From JAWUWD01 sp034112085 (lineage in GTDB: Bacteria > Bacteroidota > Bacteroidia > Cytophagales > Cyclobacteriaceae): a stretch of 46,972 nt of DNA. Positions within the stretch are counted from its first letter, which is position 1; every line of letters starts with the position of its first letter. The position numbers were made by a program, and so were the translations under genes. Location: assembly GCA_034112085.1 (NCBI GenBank), contig JAWUWD010000006.1, forward strand, positions 1-46,972. Reading direction: 5' to 3'. Below the pieces are notes generated by a model, which was not told the DNA's origin, searched no databases, and saw nothing but the letters and a program-made list of their open reading frames with translations. Shown here piece by piece: positions 35,390 to 45,034 of this stretch.

Positions 35390-36007
35390 GTGAAGAATAT
35401 TTTAGGAGTATTAAATGTCGTGTTGTTAATAGCAGTTGCAGGATTGTATTATTTACATTTCAACGGAGCAGCAAACAGCGAGCAAACAGTATCTGCAAAT
35501 ACAGGAATGATGGTAGAGAATCCTACAATCGTTTATTTAAATTCAGATTCGTTATTGATCAATTATGAATACCTGAAAGATCAACAAGAAGTATTGAAAG
35601 CGAAATCTGAAAAGTTGAACAATGAGTACAAGAATAGAGCTCAAGGACTGCAAGCAGAATTCAATAATTACCAGCAAAACAGTAATAACATGACTATAGC
35701 TCAAGCTAGAGCTGTGGAGGAAGACTTAATGAAAAAACAGCAAAACTTAAAACTCTATGAGCAAGGTTTGGCGCAACAGCTGGTTGGTGAAGAAGGTAAA
35801 ATCAATCAAGAACTTTATGATAAAGTTTCTGCCTTCTTAAAGGAATATGGTGAAGAAAATGAACTTCACATGGTAGTGAAGTATAACCCAGGTAGCGATG
35901 TGCTCTATGCAAATGGAGGGATGGACATCACTGAAGCTGTAATAGCTGGGCTCAATGCTGATTATAGAAATGAAGCTGTTGAGGGTGATACAACATCAGT
36001 GAAATAA
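35390..36007 (+). CDS. OmpH/Skp-like periplasmic chaperone
   Basis: This 205-aa protein starts at GTG 35390, with AAAGAGG directly before it as a likely ribosome binding site. A membrane anchor or signal lies at residues 4-24 (ILGVLNVVLLIAVAGLYY). The core matches OmpH/Skp: PTIVYLNSDSLLINYEYLKD, then a long helical pair at 60-150 rich in Gln, Glu and Lys, then a short beta end with HMVVKYNPGSDVLYANGGMD. Skp-like proteins hold unfolded outer-membrane proteins in the periplasm. A strong terminator follows directly. Confidence 0.87.
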   Translation: MKNILGVLNVVLLIAVAGLYYLHFNGAANSEQTVSANTGMMVENPTIVYLNSDSLLINYEYLKDQQEVLKAKSEKLNNEYKNRAQGLQAEFNNYQQNSNNMTIAQARAVEEDLMKKQQNLKLYEQGLAQQLVGEEGKINQELYDKVSAFLKEYGEENELHMVVKYNPGSDVLYANGGMDITEAVIAGLNADYRNEAVEGDTTSVK

Positions 36008-36030
36008 AATTAGATAATAAGTTAGTAGAG

Positions 36031-36060
36031 AGCCCTGACTGTTCTAGTTGGGGCTTTTTT
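36031..36060 (+). terminator. Intrinsic terminator after the OmpH/Skp-like gene
   Basis: AGCCC (36031-36035) pairs with GGGCT (36051-36055) around a loop, followed by TTTTTT. It lies 24 bp after the stop. Confidence 0.75.
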
Positions 36061-36137
36061 GTGTCTTAACTTTGTGGTATTCAAAGAAATACCTTATATT
36101 TCACTAATTATTTTTTAGACTAGACTTCTCCTATTTA

Positions 36138-39100
36138 ATGCTTTCCAGAATACTCGACATTATCAATGTTCGGCCAGATGAGCGAAAGCAGGTATTACTT
36201 CTACTGGGTAAGGGTTTTTTCCTCGGTATTTTCTTAGTGACTTATGTCATTAGTGCTGAGGCGTTGTTTCTAAATAGTCTAAGTCATTTGCTCAAAGAGG
36301 CACTTCTTGTGTCAGGTGGGTTAGGAATGATTACCACAGCTATTTACTCTTTCTTACAAACGCGGATAAGCTTCGGGAAGTTGGTTGTAGGTAATTTACT
36401 ATTGATATTTATTGTGACTGCGACTATGTATGGGTTGTTTTTCACCCTTGATGAATCGTTCAAAGAATATGTTATTTTTGGAATGTTTGCATTGATAGGG
36501 CCAGTCACCGCTATAATATTACTAGGTTTTTGGGGAGTGTTTGGTAGATTGTTTGATCTCAGGCAGTCAAAAAGAATCATAGGTTGGATAGATACTGGTC
36601 AGTTAACTGCTGCTATTCTGGCAACTATTTCTATTCCGTTACTTGGAGCATATATTCCTGAAACTGTCGATTATTTGCTGATTAGTGCTGGAAGTATTTT
36701 GGTTGCAGTTATTTTTTCAATTGTCATTACTATAAAATTTAATCTATCGTCAGGTGAATCTGGGGCAGATCAGAAAAGTAAAAAACTTGAAAGGACCTCT
36801 TTTAGATTATTGTTTAAGGATAACTACGTAGTCCTTCTTTCAATGTTTTTGTTGTTTTCAATGGTGACTTTCACGTTTGTTCAATTTTCATTTCAGACAG
36901 TCGCTTCTTTGCAATATCCTAGTGAAAATGAACTAAGAGACTTTCTGGCAACCTTTCATTTGGGCTATTTGATATTGAGTTTCATCATGCAAACCTTTGT
37001 TAATGATAAGATAATAGGTGTCTATGGGCTTAAAGTTGCCCTATTTATTTTGCCAACAATTGTAGGAGTGTTTACGATATGTGCGATTGCTTCAGGACTG
37101 ATATTCGGATATGAGCCAAATTCTGAAAACACTTTTATTTGGTTCTTTTTGTTTATTTCCATTAGTCGATTGTTTAATTTCTCAATTAGGGATGCTCTTG
37201 AAAATCCAACGTTCAAGTTATTCTTCATGCCATTGGATAGTAATAAACGATTTGATATTCAGACCAAAGTAGAAGGAGTCGTTAATGAGACGTCCAGAAT
37301 GATAGCAGGTGTAGCAATACTTGCCTTATCATTAGTGTCATTTTTTGAATTAATTCACTATTCATATGCAGTAGTCTTCCTTATTGCGGGATACCTATTT
37401 TTTATAGGCAAATTGTATAATCAATATAGAAATAAGATCAAGCTTAAATTGGAATCTCAGGCAGCAGCCTCGGATTCTATAAATGAAAGAATTTCTATGT
37501 CAAGAAGCTTGGAATCATCATTGGTTGATTCATCTCCAGAGAAAGCAATTTTCTTATTTAGATTGCTAGAAAAAATTGATCCCAATGCTGTAGGCTCATC
37601 AATCAATAAATTGATGAGACATAAATCTGAAAGTATTAGGGAATATGCACAAAGTAAACTTAACGAGATCAAAGGGCTTTCTGTGTCAGATAAATACGTT
37701 ATCAAGTTTGAAGAGAATAGCGATGAGAGGGAAGGTCGAAAATTAGTAGAAGGACTAGATCTTGAGGGGTTACTCAGCTCAGGAAATATCACAAAAAAGA
37801 GAATTTCTAAGCTCAGTAAGTCAGATAATTTTGAAGACAGATTATATGCTGCTGAGTTATTAGGGAATAGTACAGACAACGAAAACATTTCTTTCCTTAT
37901 AGAATTGCTCAGTGATGTGAATTATGGAGTGAGGACTGCCGCTATTCAAGCAGCAGAGAAAAGCTATAATGATGAAATCATTAACGCACTTGTTAATAAT
38001 TTATCTCAACCAATGTTTAGCAACAGGGCCATGAGCGCTTTGGTGAAAATGGGTGGAAAGGCATTGACAGGAATTGATACCACATATTATCGAACGGGTC
38101 AATCGACTCAAACAATGGTTAAAATTCTTCAAATTTACGGAAGAGTTGGAGGGAATAAATCGATTAAACTGTTGTGGAGTAAAATTGATTACCCTGATAA
38201 AGTGTTAGTATCTCAAGTCTTAATTTCCCTAGGAGAGTGTGGATTTAAGGCTGGGATTGCTCAAGTGTCAAGGATTAAATTTGCGATAGAATCAGATATC
38301 AGTGATGTGGCATGGAATATTGCAGCTATTGGAGAAGTCAGTACTGATGGTCACGGGAATGCATTGATTCAATCTATAAAGAGAGAAAATCACTATGACC
38401 TGGAGCACATTTACATGCTGCTCGGGATGTTATATGATGCCAAATCAATTCAACTGGTAAAAGAAAATATTGAGAGCGGTACCACTGAAGGCGTTACTTA
38501 TGCTATTGAATTGTTAGATGTGTTTTTGTCGGATGACTTGAAACAGAAGGTGATACCTTTACTTGATGATTTGTCTGAGGCGGAAAAGTCAAAAAAGTTA
38601 GAAATTTTCTTCCCAAGAGCGGCACTTGACGGTAATACAGTTCTTAAGTTTTTGATTAATAGGGATTTCAATCAGACCAACAGATGGGTTAAGTCATGCG
38701 CGATTTATCAAATAGGATTCTTTAAATTGAAAGGGATGTCTCTTGATGTAATAGCTAATCTATTCAACCCTGATGAATTGGTTCAACAGATATCCGCTTG
38801 GTCGCTTTTCCAAATATCACCTGAACTGTATGAGGAACATACGCTTAGAATTGACCGGAAAATGAAAGCTAGTCTCGATAAGATGATTGTTCCTGAAGTA
38901 AAAGATAGTTCAAAAGTGTTGAAATATGATGTTATTCATTTTTTGAAAGGTATTCAAGTTTTTAATAAAGTAGAAGGTCTGGTATTGGCAAGTTTAGCAG
39001 ATAACCTTTCTATTATTACTCTAGGGGAGAACGAGATTATAAACCTTGGAAGTAGTAATGTGGAAAATTTCTACATTGTCTACGCTGGTGTAGCTCAGAT

Positions 39101-39296
39101 GAGGTTGGAAAGTGGAATTACAAAAGATGTGATTCAAGGGCAATTTATTGGGGAATACGTTCTTTCGGAAGACGAAAGTTTGAATAGCATAGTGACTAAG
39201 TCTGATGTTATGTTTTTGGAAATAAGTAAGGATAAGTTTTATGAGTTATTATCTGATGATATTAGTTTTGCTGATAAAGTAGTTAGTTATTTCTAA
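36138..39296 (+). CDS. Nucleotide-transporter-like / HEAT / cNMP-binding fusion protein
   Basis: The protein has 1052 aa. Residues 1-430 form about 12 hydrophobic helices and resemble the Npt/ADP-ATP translocase (NTT) part of the major facilitator group (GFFLGIFLVTYVISAEALFL, GFWGVFGRLFDLRQSKRIIG, RDALENPTFKLFFMPLDSNK). Residues 450-910 are helical HEAT-type repeats (EDRLYAAELLGNSTDNENIS, SDVNYGVRTAAIQAAEKSY). The last 110 residues form a cNMP-binding-like beta roll (ITLGENEIINLGSS, FYIVYAGVAQMRLESG, GQFIGEYVLSEDE) without the phosphate-binding PRxAA. Whether it still transports is unknown; it may be a membrane sensor or scaffold. It lies 160 bp upstream of the nSTAND gene. Confidence 0.8.
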   Translation: MLSRILDIINVRPDERKQVLLLLGKGFFLGIFLVTYVISAEALFLNSLSHLLKEALLVSGGLGMITTAIYSFLQTRISFGKLVVGNLLLIFIVTATMYGLFFTLDESFKEYVIFGMFALIGPVTAIILLGFWGVFGRLFDLRQSKRIIGWIDTGQLTAAILATISIPLLGAYIPETVDYLLISAGSILVAVIFSIVITIKFNLSSGESGADQKSKKLERTSFRLLFKDNYVVLLSMFLLFSMVTFTFVQFSFQTVASLQYPSENELRDFLATFHLGYLILSFIMQTFVNDKIIGVYGLKVALFILPTIVGVFTICAIASGLIFGYEPNSENTFIWFFLFISISRLFNFSIRDALENPTFKLFFMPLDSNKRFDIQTKVEGVVNETSRMIAGVAILALSLVSFFELIHYSYAVVFLIAGYLFFIGKLYNQYRNKIKLKLESQAAASDSINERISMSRSLESSLVDSSPEKAIFLFRLLEKIDPNAVGSSINKLMRHKSESIREYAQSKLNEIKGLSVSDKYVIKFEENSDEREGRKLVEGLDLEGLLSSGNITKKRISKLSKSDNFEDRLYAAELLGNSTDNENISFLIELLSDVNYGVRTAAIQAAEKSYNDEIINALVNNLSQPMFSNRAMSALVKMGGKALTGIDTTYYRTGQSTQTMVKILQIYGRVGGNKSIKLLWSKIDYPDKVLVSQVLISLGECGFKAGIAQVSRIKFAIESDISDVAWNIAAIGEVSTDGHGNALIQSIKRENHYDLEHIYMLLGMLYDAKSIQLVKENIESGTTEGVTYAIELLDVFLSDDLKQKVIPLLDDLSEAEKSKKLEIFFPRAALDGNTVLKFLINRDFNQTNRWVKSCAIYQIGFFKLKGMSLDVIANLFNPDELVQQISAWSLFQISPELYEEHTLRIDRKMKASLDKMIVPEVKDSSKVLKYDVIHFLKGIQVFNKVEGLVLASLADNLSIITLGENEIINLGSSNVENFYIVYAGVAQMRLESGITKDVIQGQFIGEYVLSEDESLNSIVTKSDVMFLEISKDKFYELLSDDISFADKVVSYF

Positions 39297-39456
39297 CTTA
39301 CTTTGTATTATATATGTTAATCACTGGATAATACTTATTAGTGAAGTTATTTTTTCATGTAAGGTTGTTGCTAATTTTTTAATTATTGTATTTTGATTTT
39401 TTATAAATAGTGGTAGTGGGTTTTCTTTAGCCTTTCTACAATTTTTTTAGAGTTTT

Positions 39457-42400
39457 ATGTTGAACCGTGATATACATTTGGGTAGTGAACGCGATGATCT
39501 TCAGGTCACTGGAAGAAATCAAGCACTCAAATTGAATAACCCTTTTCCAGGGTTACGATCATTTACATTAGACGAATGTCATTTGTTCTTCGGAAGAGAA
39601 GGACAGGTTGATGAAGTATTGGTGAAGTTGATGGATAATCGATTCGTTACTGTCATGGGAGCTTCGGGTACAGGAAAATCTTCACTTATTCATTGTGGGT
39701 TGAAGCCTACATTGTATGGAGGTTTTATGACAGAAATGGGGCCGGATTGGACAGTTGTTGCTTCAAGACCAGGGAATTCACCTATTGATAATCTTGCAGA
39801 CCAATTTTTAGAAAAAAATCCTAGCTATGAAAACTATACAGAAGAAGAAAATCTAGTTAACAAAACGATCATTACATCGATTCTTCGATCAGGCCCAGAT
39901 GGTCTTATCGAACTATCAAAACAATATATAAGAGATACAGGGAGTAATTTACTCATATACATTGATCAATTCGAAGAGCTCTTTAGAGTCAATGCTGATG
40001 ATGCTGACGAGTCGATTGATAATGAAGCTGCGCAGTATGTAAATCTTCTGTTAGAAGCAGTCAGGCAGAAGAGAGTGCCTATATACGTAGCATTGAGTAT
40101 GAGGTCTGACTATTTAGGGGAATGTGCTCAATACACAGGTCTTACACAGATGGTCAATGCCAGTAACTACTTGGTACCGCAAATGACACGGGATCAGCTG
40201 AGAATGGCCGTGGTCGGACCAATAGCGGTAGGTGGAGGAGAAGTTTCAGATAGATTGCTCAAGAGATTGTTAAGCGATATTGGAGATAACCAAGATCAAT
40301 TACCCATCCTGCAGCATGCGCTGATGCGTACGTGGGATTATTGGGCTGATAACAGAGATGATGATGAGGTTCTTGATATTAGACACTATAATGCAATAGG
40401 TCAGCTATCTCATGCACTATCTCAACATGCTGATGAAGCATACGAAGAGCTTTCTTTGAAAGAGAAGAGTATCTCAGCGATACTTTTTAAATCGATTACT
40501 GAAAAAGGGAATGATAACCTTGGTGTAAGAAGACCAATGCCGCTCTCTAATATTGCCGAAATTGCATCAGTATCAGAAGAAGAACTTATAGAGGTCGTAG
40601 AGAAGTTTAGAGCTCCTGGGAGATCTATACTTTTGCCGAACTCAACTATTCCATTAAATGGAGATTCCATCATTGAGGTTTCGCATGAAAGCTTGATGAG
40701 AATATGGGCTCGACTCAAAAATTGGGTTGAAGAAGAGTATGAGTCTGCACAGATGTACAAGCGTTTATCTGAGGCAGCTGCCATGTATCAAGTGGGTAAG
40801 ACTGGATTGTGGAGACCACCAGATTTGCAACTTGCACTCAACTGGCAGAAAAAACAACAGCCAACAAGGTTCTGGGGACAGAGATACAATGAAGCCTTTG
40901 AGCGATCTATTGTATTTTTAGATACAAGTAGAATCACCTTCGAGGCAGAGCAGAAGAATCAGGAGATGCTTCAACAGCGCCTCTTGAAGAGGGCGAAGGT
41001 TGTCGCTATTATTTTAGGTATTGCTGCGGTGATTTCCATATTATTCTTGGTATTCGCATTTATTCAAAAGCAAGCTGCTGATGAACAAAAATTGATTGCC
41101 GTTCAACAAAAAGATCTTGCTGTAGCCAACGAGCAAATTGCCGTAGAACAAACAGCTGAAGCTGTAAGGCAAAAAAGCATCGCTGATGATCGATATATTG
41201 AAATTGAGAAACAGAAAATAGTTTTGGAAAAAGCACTTCAAGATGCTGAAATTGCTAGAAATGAAGCTGTGATAAGTGAACGTGTAGCTAAGCAACAAAC
41301 ACAAATTGCCACTGACCAAAAAGAAGTAGCTGAAAGTGAGAAGGTAAGAGCTAACGAAAACTATGAAGTGGCTGTTGAAAACAAAGCACTTGCAGATAAC
41401 CTATATATGCAACAACTTGCTCAATCAGTGGCAGTTAAGTCACTGCAAGTAGAGGATGACAATCTGAAAGGGTTATTGGCTCAACAAGCATTCATGTTCA
41501 ATCAAGAAAGTGGTGGACGACCATTCGATCCTTATATCTATGATGGGTTATATTTCTCAATGGCTCAGTTGGACGGGAAAGCATTCAATACAGTTAAAGC
41601 TCATAGAAATGCAGTTAGATCGGTTGCTATTGATCAAACAGGCACACACTTCTACAGTACGGGTAGTGATGGAAATATTTTAAGATCGAGTATTGAGGCG
41701 TTAGAGTCTATCGAATCGATTGGGAATAATCAACACGCAAATAAAGCACTGGCAATAAGTAACGACAATAAGTGGTTGGCGATCGGTACTGATTCTACAG
41801 CAGTACAGTTATATCACATGATAAACGGTAGCAAGGCAAGCGATCTTGTAGAGATAGAAGGACACACAAGTTTCGTGTATGATGTGAAATTTTCTCCAGA
41901 CGATAAGGGATTATATTCACTGAGTAATGATCGCACATTAAGACTTTATGATTTCGAATCTTCCAAGCTTGTCCGAAGTTTTAATACGATTTATAAAACA
42001 TTTGATATCAGTTCAGATGGCAAATGGATGGTGTTGGGAAGTGTGGATGGTCGTGTTTCTCTCTTAGATTTAGTAAATGATACGGAGGAGCAAATATTGT
42101 CTTTAGATAATACGCCAATTCATGATGTAGTATTTAGTCATAGTGGCCAATTTATAGCTATAGGTGATGAAAATGGTAATTTAAAACTATGGAATACACA
42201 ATCGAAAACTATTGTTGAGGATCTCAAAGGCCATAAGGCAAGAGTTAATAGTATAGCATTCACGAAAGATGACAAGCTAGTGGCTTCTGCAAGTTATGAT
42301 GGTACTATTCAGCTTTGGGTAATGGATAAGTTGGGTCAACTTCCCATAGTGCTTAAAGATAATGGCTCCTATATCTGGGATATTGCCTTTACTGGACAAG

Positions 42401-42588
42401 GACATTATTTGATTGCAGGTGGGAATAATGGAGAAACCAGAGTTTGGCCTACTGACGCCTCGGACATGGCATCTGATCTGTGTAGTAAATTGGAAAGAAA
42501 TATGACACCAGAGGAATGGGAAAGATATATTGGTACATCCGTGGAGTTTAGGAATACATGTAAGAGTCTTTTACTAGAAAAACGATAA
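39457..42588 (+). CDS. Membrane-anchored nSTAND NTPase with WD40 propeller
   Basis: The protein has 1043 aa. NPFPGLRSFTLDECHLFFGR introduces an nSTAND1-type NTPase; Walker A is GASGTGKSS (68-76), Walker B D170 in LLIYIDQFEEL, and a sensor-like SMRSDYLGEC is at 214-223. The winged-helix part ends near 480. A single strong membrane helix at about 513-535 (VVAIILGIAAVISILFLVFA) is followed by a Gln/Glu/Ala-rich coiled coil (536-660) and WD40 blades from about 700 to 1005 (GHTSFVYDVKFSPDDKGLYS, GHKARVNSIAFTKDDKLVAS). STAND proteins are switches that assemble on ligand binding. With the NTPase in the cytoplasm the WD40 would be outside the inner membrane. The barrel gene starts 9 bp on. Confidence 0.9.
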   Translation: MLNRDIHLGSERDDLQVTGRNQALKLNNPFPGLRSFTLDECHLFFGREGQVDEVLVKLMDNRFVTVMGASGTGKSSLIHCGLKPTLYGGFMTEMGPDWTVVASRPGNSPIDNLADQFLEKNPSYENYTEEENLVNKTIITSILRSGPDGLIELSKQYIRDTGSNLLIYIDQFEELFRVNADDADESIDNEAAQYVNLLLEAVRQKRVPIYVALSMRSDYLGECAQYTGLTQMVNASNYLVPQMTRDQLRMAVVGPIAVGGGEVSDRLLKRLLSDIGDNQDQLPILQHALMRTWDYWADNRDDDEVLDIRHYNAIGQLSHALSQHADEAYEELSLKEKSISAILFKSITEKGNDNLGVRRPMPLSNIAEIASVSEEELIEVVEKFRAPGRSILLPNSTIPLNGDSIIEVSHESLMRIWARLKNWVEEEYESAQMYKRLSEAAAMYQVGKTGLWRPPDLQLALNWQKKQQPTRFWGQRYNEAFERSIVFLDTSRITFEAEQKNQEMLQQRLLKRAKVVAIILGIAAVISILFLVFAFIQKQAADEQKLIAVQQKDLAVANEQIAVEQTAEAVRQKSIADDRYIEIEKQKIVLEKALQDAEIARNEAVISERVAKQQTQIATDQKEVAESEKVRANENYEVAVENKALADNLYMQQLAQSVAVKSLQVEDDNLKGLLAQQAFMFNQESGGRPFDPYIYDGLYFSMAQLDGKAFNTVKAHRNAVRSVAIDQTGTHFYSTGSDGNILRSSIEALESIESIGNNQHANKALAISNDNKWLAIGTDSTAVQLYHMINGSKASDLVEIEGHTSFVYDVKFSPDDKGLYSLSNDRTLRLYDFESSKLVRSFNTIYKTFDISSDGKWMVLGSVDGRVSLLDLVNDTEEQILSLDNTPIHDVVFSHSGQFIAIGDENGNLKLWNTQSKTIVEDLKGHKARVNSIAFTKDDKLVASASYDGTIQLWVMDKLGQLPIVLKDNGSYIWDIAFTGQGHYLIAGGNNGETRVWPTDASDMASDLCSKLERNMTPEEWERYIGTSVEFRNTCKSLLLEKR

Positions 42589-42597
42589 GTAGAGTGT

Positions 42598-43758
42598 ATG
42601 GAAAGACGACTACTAACAGTTTTTATTTTATTTATCATATCCCTCTTCTCTACCTCGTTGGTAAGAGCACAGAGTGTTTGTGCCACATCTTTGTCAGATG
42701 CTCAGGACAACTATGACTCAGGGCATTTGTATGGAATACCAGCTATTTTGAAGCCTTGCTTGGATAATGGCTTTTCAGATAATGAGAAAGTACAGGCATA
42801 TTGGCTCTTAGTGAGAACCTACCTTATTATCGATGATCCTATAAGTGCTGAGGATAGTTATCTCAAGTTACTTAGAGTTGATCCAGAATTTGAGGTTGAT
42901 GAAGTCAATGATCCAATAGAGATTGTTCACTTGAGCGAAAAATTCAAAACTACCCCAATATTCACCTGGACAATATTGACAGGGGGAATCAATACCACTT
43001 CAGTTCGTGTAATTAATACATACTCAACGGGTAGCAATAACTCATCAGACATATCTTATAAAGGTTCAATAGGGTTTCAAGTGGCTTCATCTTTGGAGCT
43101 TAATATAAATGACAATTGGAGTTTGAATGGTGGAATTCAGTACGCTACGAGAAATTACTTATACAAAAACACGTTGTTTGGGGAAGACTTGCAAGCATTG
43201 AAAGAAACTCAACGTTGGATTGAGGTTCCTTTATTTGTCAAATACAGTAGAAAGTACAATAAATTTCACCCATATATATATGGAGGTTACTCCTTTCAGT
43301 ATTTGTTAAGTGCCCAACTAGGTGACGATCCCAATGGCAATGGGCAATTGGTCAATAATGAATCTTCAGGCTCAGGAGAGAATTCAAGCATAGCCGAACT
43401 TTCAGTGACTGGGCCGAGTATATCCGTATATGATTCAAGGACTCATTTTACGCAATCTGCAATAGCCGGGTTAGGCGTACGATATCGAATGGGATACCGA
43501 TACTTGGTTTTAGATGCACGATATACTCTCGGCATGACCAACTTACTCAATCAGAAAAATCAATTCACGCGTACTGGGGATAATTATGAAAACGACTTAT
43601 TGTTTAGATATGGATATGTCGCCAGTGATTTTGCCATCAATAGTATGTCTTTTAGCATCGGTTATGTACATCCACTGTATAAACCGAGAAAAATTGATTC
43701 AAGACCAAATTTTATTCAGAGGTTATTTCATAAGAAAGGAGGAAGTACTGATGAATAG
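42598..43758 (+). CDS. Outer-membrane beta-barrel protein, PorT-like
   Basis: This 386-aa protein has a signal peptide (RRLLTVFILFIISLFSTSLV). Residues 27-125 are helical with two Cys residues, C28 and C54 (SVCATSLSDAQDNYDSGHLY, ILKPCLDNGF), resembling a short TPR-like periplasmic domain. Residues 125-375 show alternating strands typical of an 8-12 stranded barrel (SIGFQVASSLELNIN, GGIQYATRNYLYKN, LVLDARYTLGMTNL, SFSIGYVHPLY). The helix-plus-barrel layout recurs beside nSTAND-WD40 and large adhesin genes in Cytophagales. It starts 9 bp after the nSTAND gene and overlaps the next gene by 8 bp, so co-translation is likely. Confidence 0.82.
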   Translation: MERRLLTVFILFIISLFSTSLVRAQSVCATSLSDAQDNYDSGHLYGIPAILKPCLDNGFSDNEKVQAYWLLVRTYLIIDDPISAEDSYLKLLRVDPEFEVDEVNDPIEIVHLSEKFKTTPIFTWTILTGGINTTSVRVINTYSTGSNNSSDISYKGSIGFQVASSLELNINDNWSLNGGIQYATRNYLYKNTLFGEDLQALKETQRWIEVPLFVKYSRKYNKFHPYIYGGYSFQYLLSAQLGDDPNGNGQLVNNESSGSGENSSIAELSVTGPSISVYDSRTHFTQSAIAGLGVRYRMGYRYLVLDARYTLGMTNLLNQKNQFTRTGDNYENDLLFRYGYVASDFAINSMSFSIGYVHPLYKPRKIDSRPNFIQRLFHKKGGSTDE

Positions 43759-44971
43759 TTTGAAGAAATATTTATTTGGGTTATTGTTCTTTAGCGTCCT
43801 GGTCAGTTGTGATACAGAAAGTAATGTTGATCCAATTGATTCTCAATACTTTGTAAAGTATTATGGTAGTTCCGGTGATCAATCTGGAAATAAGTTAAAG
43901 CAATTAGAAGATGGCTTTATTATGATTGGTACCTCTAGTCCGAGAGACGTGAATAATAGTGAAATATTAGTAGTCAAAACTGATTTGAATGGAAATGAGC
44001 AGTGGAAAAATACATATGGTAGAGATTTTAATGATACAGGGGTAGATATTGAAGAGGTTGCTACAGGATTTGTTATTGCGGGCAATTCGATAAACGAATT
44101 GGATAGTACGGATATATTGGTGATTAATATTAGCGACTTAGGGGAAGAGCAGAGCAGGGCTGTTATTGGAGGTGTATCTCACAATGATGAAGTTTCAGAT
44201 ATATTGATTACACAAGAGGGTAACATAATGATCGCTGGAGCTACAAGTAATACTTCAGAGGATGAAGGTTGGTTTGGAGGAAACTACGACTTTTATTTCC
44301 CTCAGTTGAGAGCTGATTTATCCATAGTTTCCAATTGGGTGGGGCATGCTGGATTTGAACAGACGGATAGATTGGTGAAAACGTTTCAAAAGCCAAATGG
44401 AGACTTCGTGTTTTATGGAATTTCGGATAAAGATGTTGATGATGGTTCCGTTTTGAGTCAAAACAATATCACTATACTACAGTATTCTAATCAAGGCGAG
44501 CCCAATACCGATGACCGCACTTTTGGTACACTGGGTAATGAAGCAGCAAGTGATTTATTTAGCACCTCAGATAAAGGACTACTATTGGTTGGGTCAACCA
44601 CGACCGTTCAAGGTACAACCAACGTGTCAATCACTAGATTACGAGAAGATTATTCTGTGATTGGGGAGTACTCTGTTTCAGCTACAAATGATCTTAGAGG
44701 AGTGTCTATTTTAGAATCTCAAGGTGGTGGATTTGTTGTTACTGGCAATATAGACACGGCTACTGGTACGAATATTTATGTTGCTCGGACCACAAATAGT
44801 GGGGCGATATTATGGGAGCGAAAGTTTGGATCAGCAGGGGATAATACTGCTGGAGATATATTGCAGTTGGAGGACGAGAGTTATGTTTTTACCGGGACTA
44901 TTGACTTAGACAATCAGACGAAGATGTGCTTGATTAAGATAAATGAAAATGGTGATTTGACCACCTTATAG
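43751..44971 (+). CDS. Propeller-type lipoprotein
   Basis: The frame is open from 43586, but the ATG at 43751 gives a proper lipoprotein signal (KKYLFGLLFFSVLVSC, C20), so 406 aa is chosen; this start overlaps the barrel stop by 8 bp. The mature part has 5-7 repeats of about 50 residues with G..ND..........GF.I.G, for example GSSGDQSGNKLKQLEDGFIM, NDTGVDIEEVATGFVIAGNS, NEAASDLFSTSDKGLLLVGS and GDNTAGDILQLEDESYVFTG. Such repeats form beta-propellers in Bacteroidota surface and periplasmic proteins. Its position between the barrel and the giant secreted protein suggests it is part of the same envelope assembly. Confidence 0.83.
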   Translation: MNSLKKYLFGLLFFSVLVSCDTESNVDPIDSQYFVKYYGSSGDQSGNKLKQLEDGFIMIGTSSPRDVNNSEILVVKTDLNGNEQWKNTYGRDFNDTGVDIEEVATGFVIAGNSINELDSTDILVINISDLGEEQSRAVIGGVSHNDEVSDILITQEGNIMIAGATSNTSEDEGWFGGNYDFYFPQLRADLSIVSNWVGHAGFEQTDRLVKTFQKPNGDFVFYGISDKDVDDGSVLSQNNITILQYSNQGEPNTDDRTFGTLGNEAASDLFSTSDKGLLLVGSTTTVQGTTNVSITRLREDYSVIGEYSVSATNDLRGVSILESQGGGFVVTGNIDTATGTNIYVARTTNSGAILWERKFGSAGDNTAGDILQLEDESYVFTGTIDLDNQTKMCLIKINENGDLTTL

Positions 44972-45034
44972 GATGCAGGTTACAAATGATCATTGGATGA
45001 TATATACAATATTGATAATAGGCGATAACTATTC

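Noticed and set aside
43586..43750. Long N-terminal extension of the propeller lipoprotein
   Set aside because: It overlaps the barrel gene in another frame, and the ATG at 43751 gives a clean lipoprotein signal.
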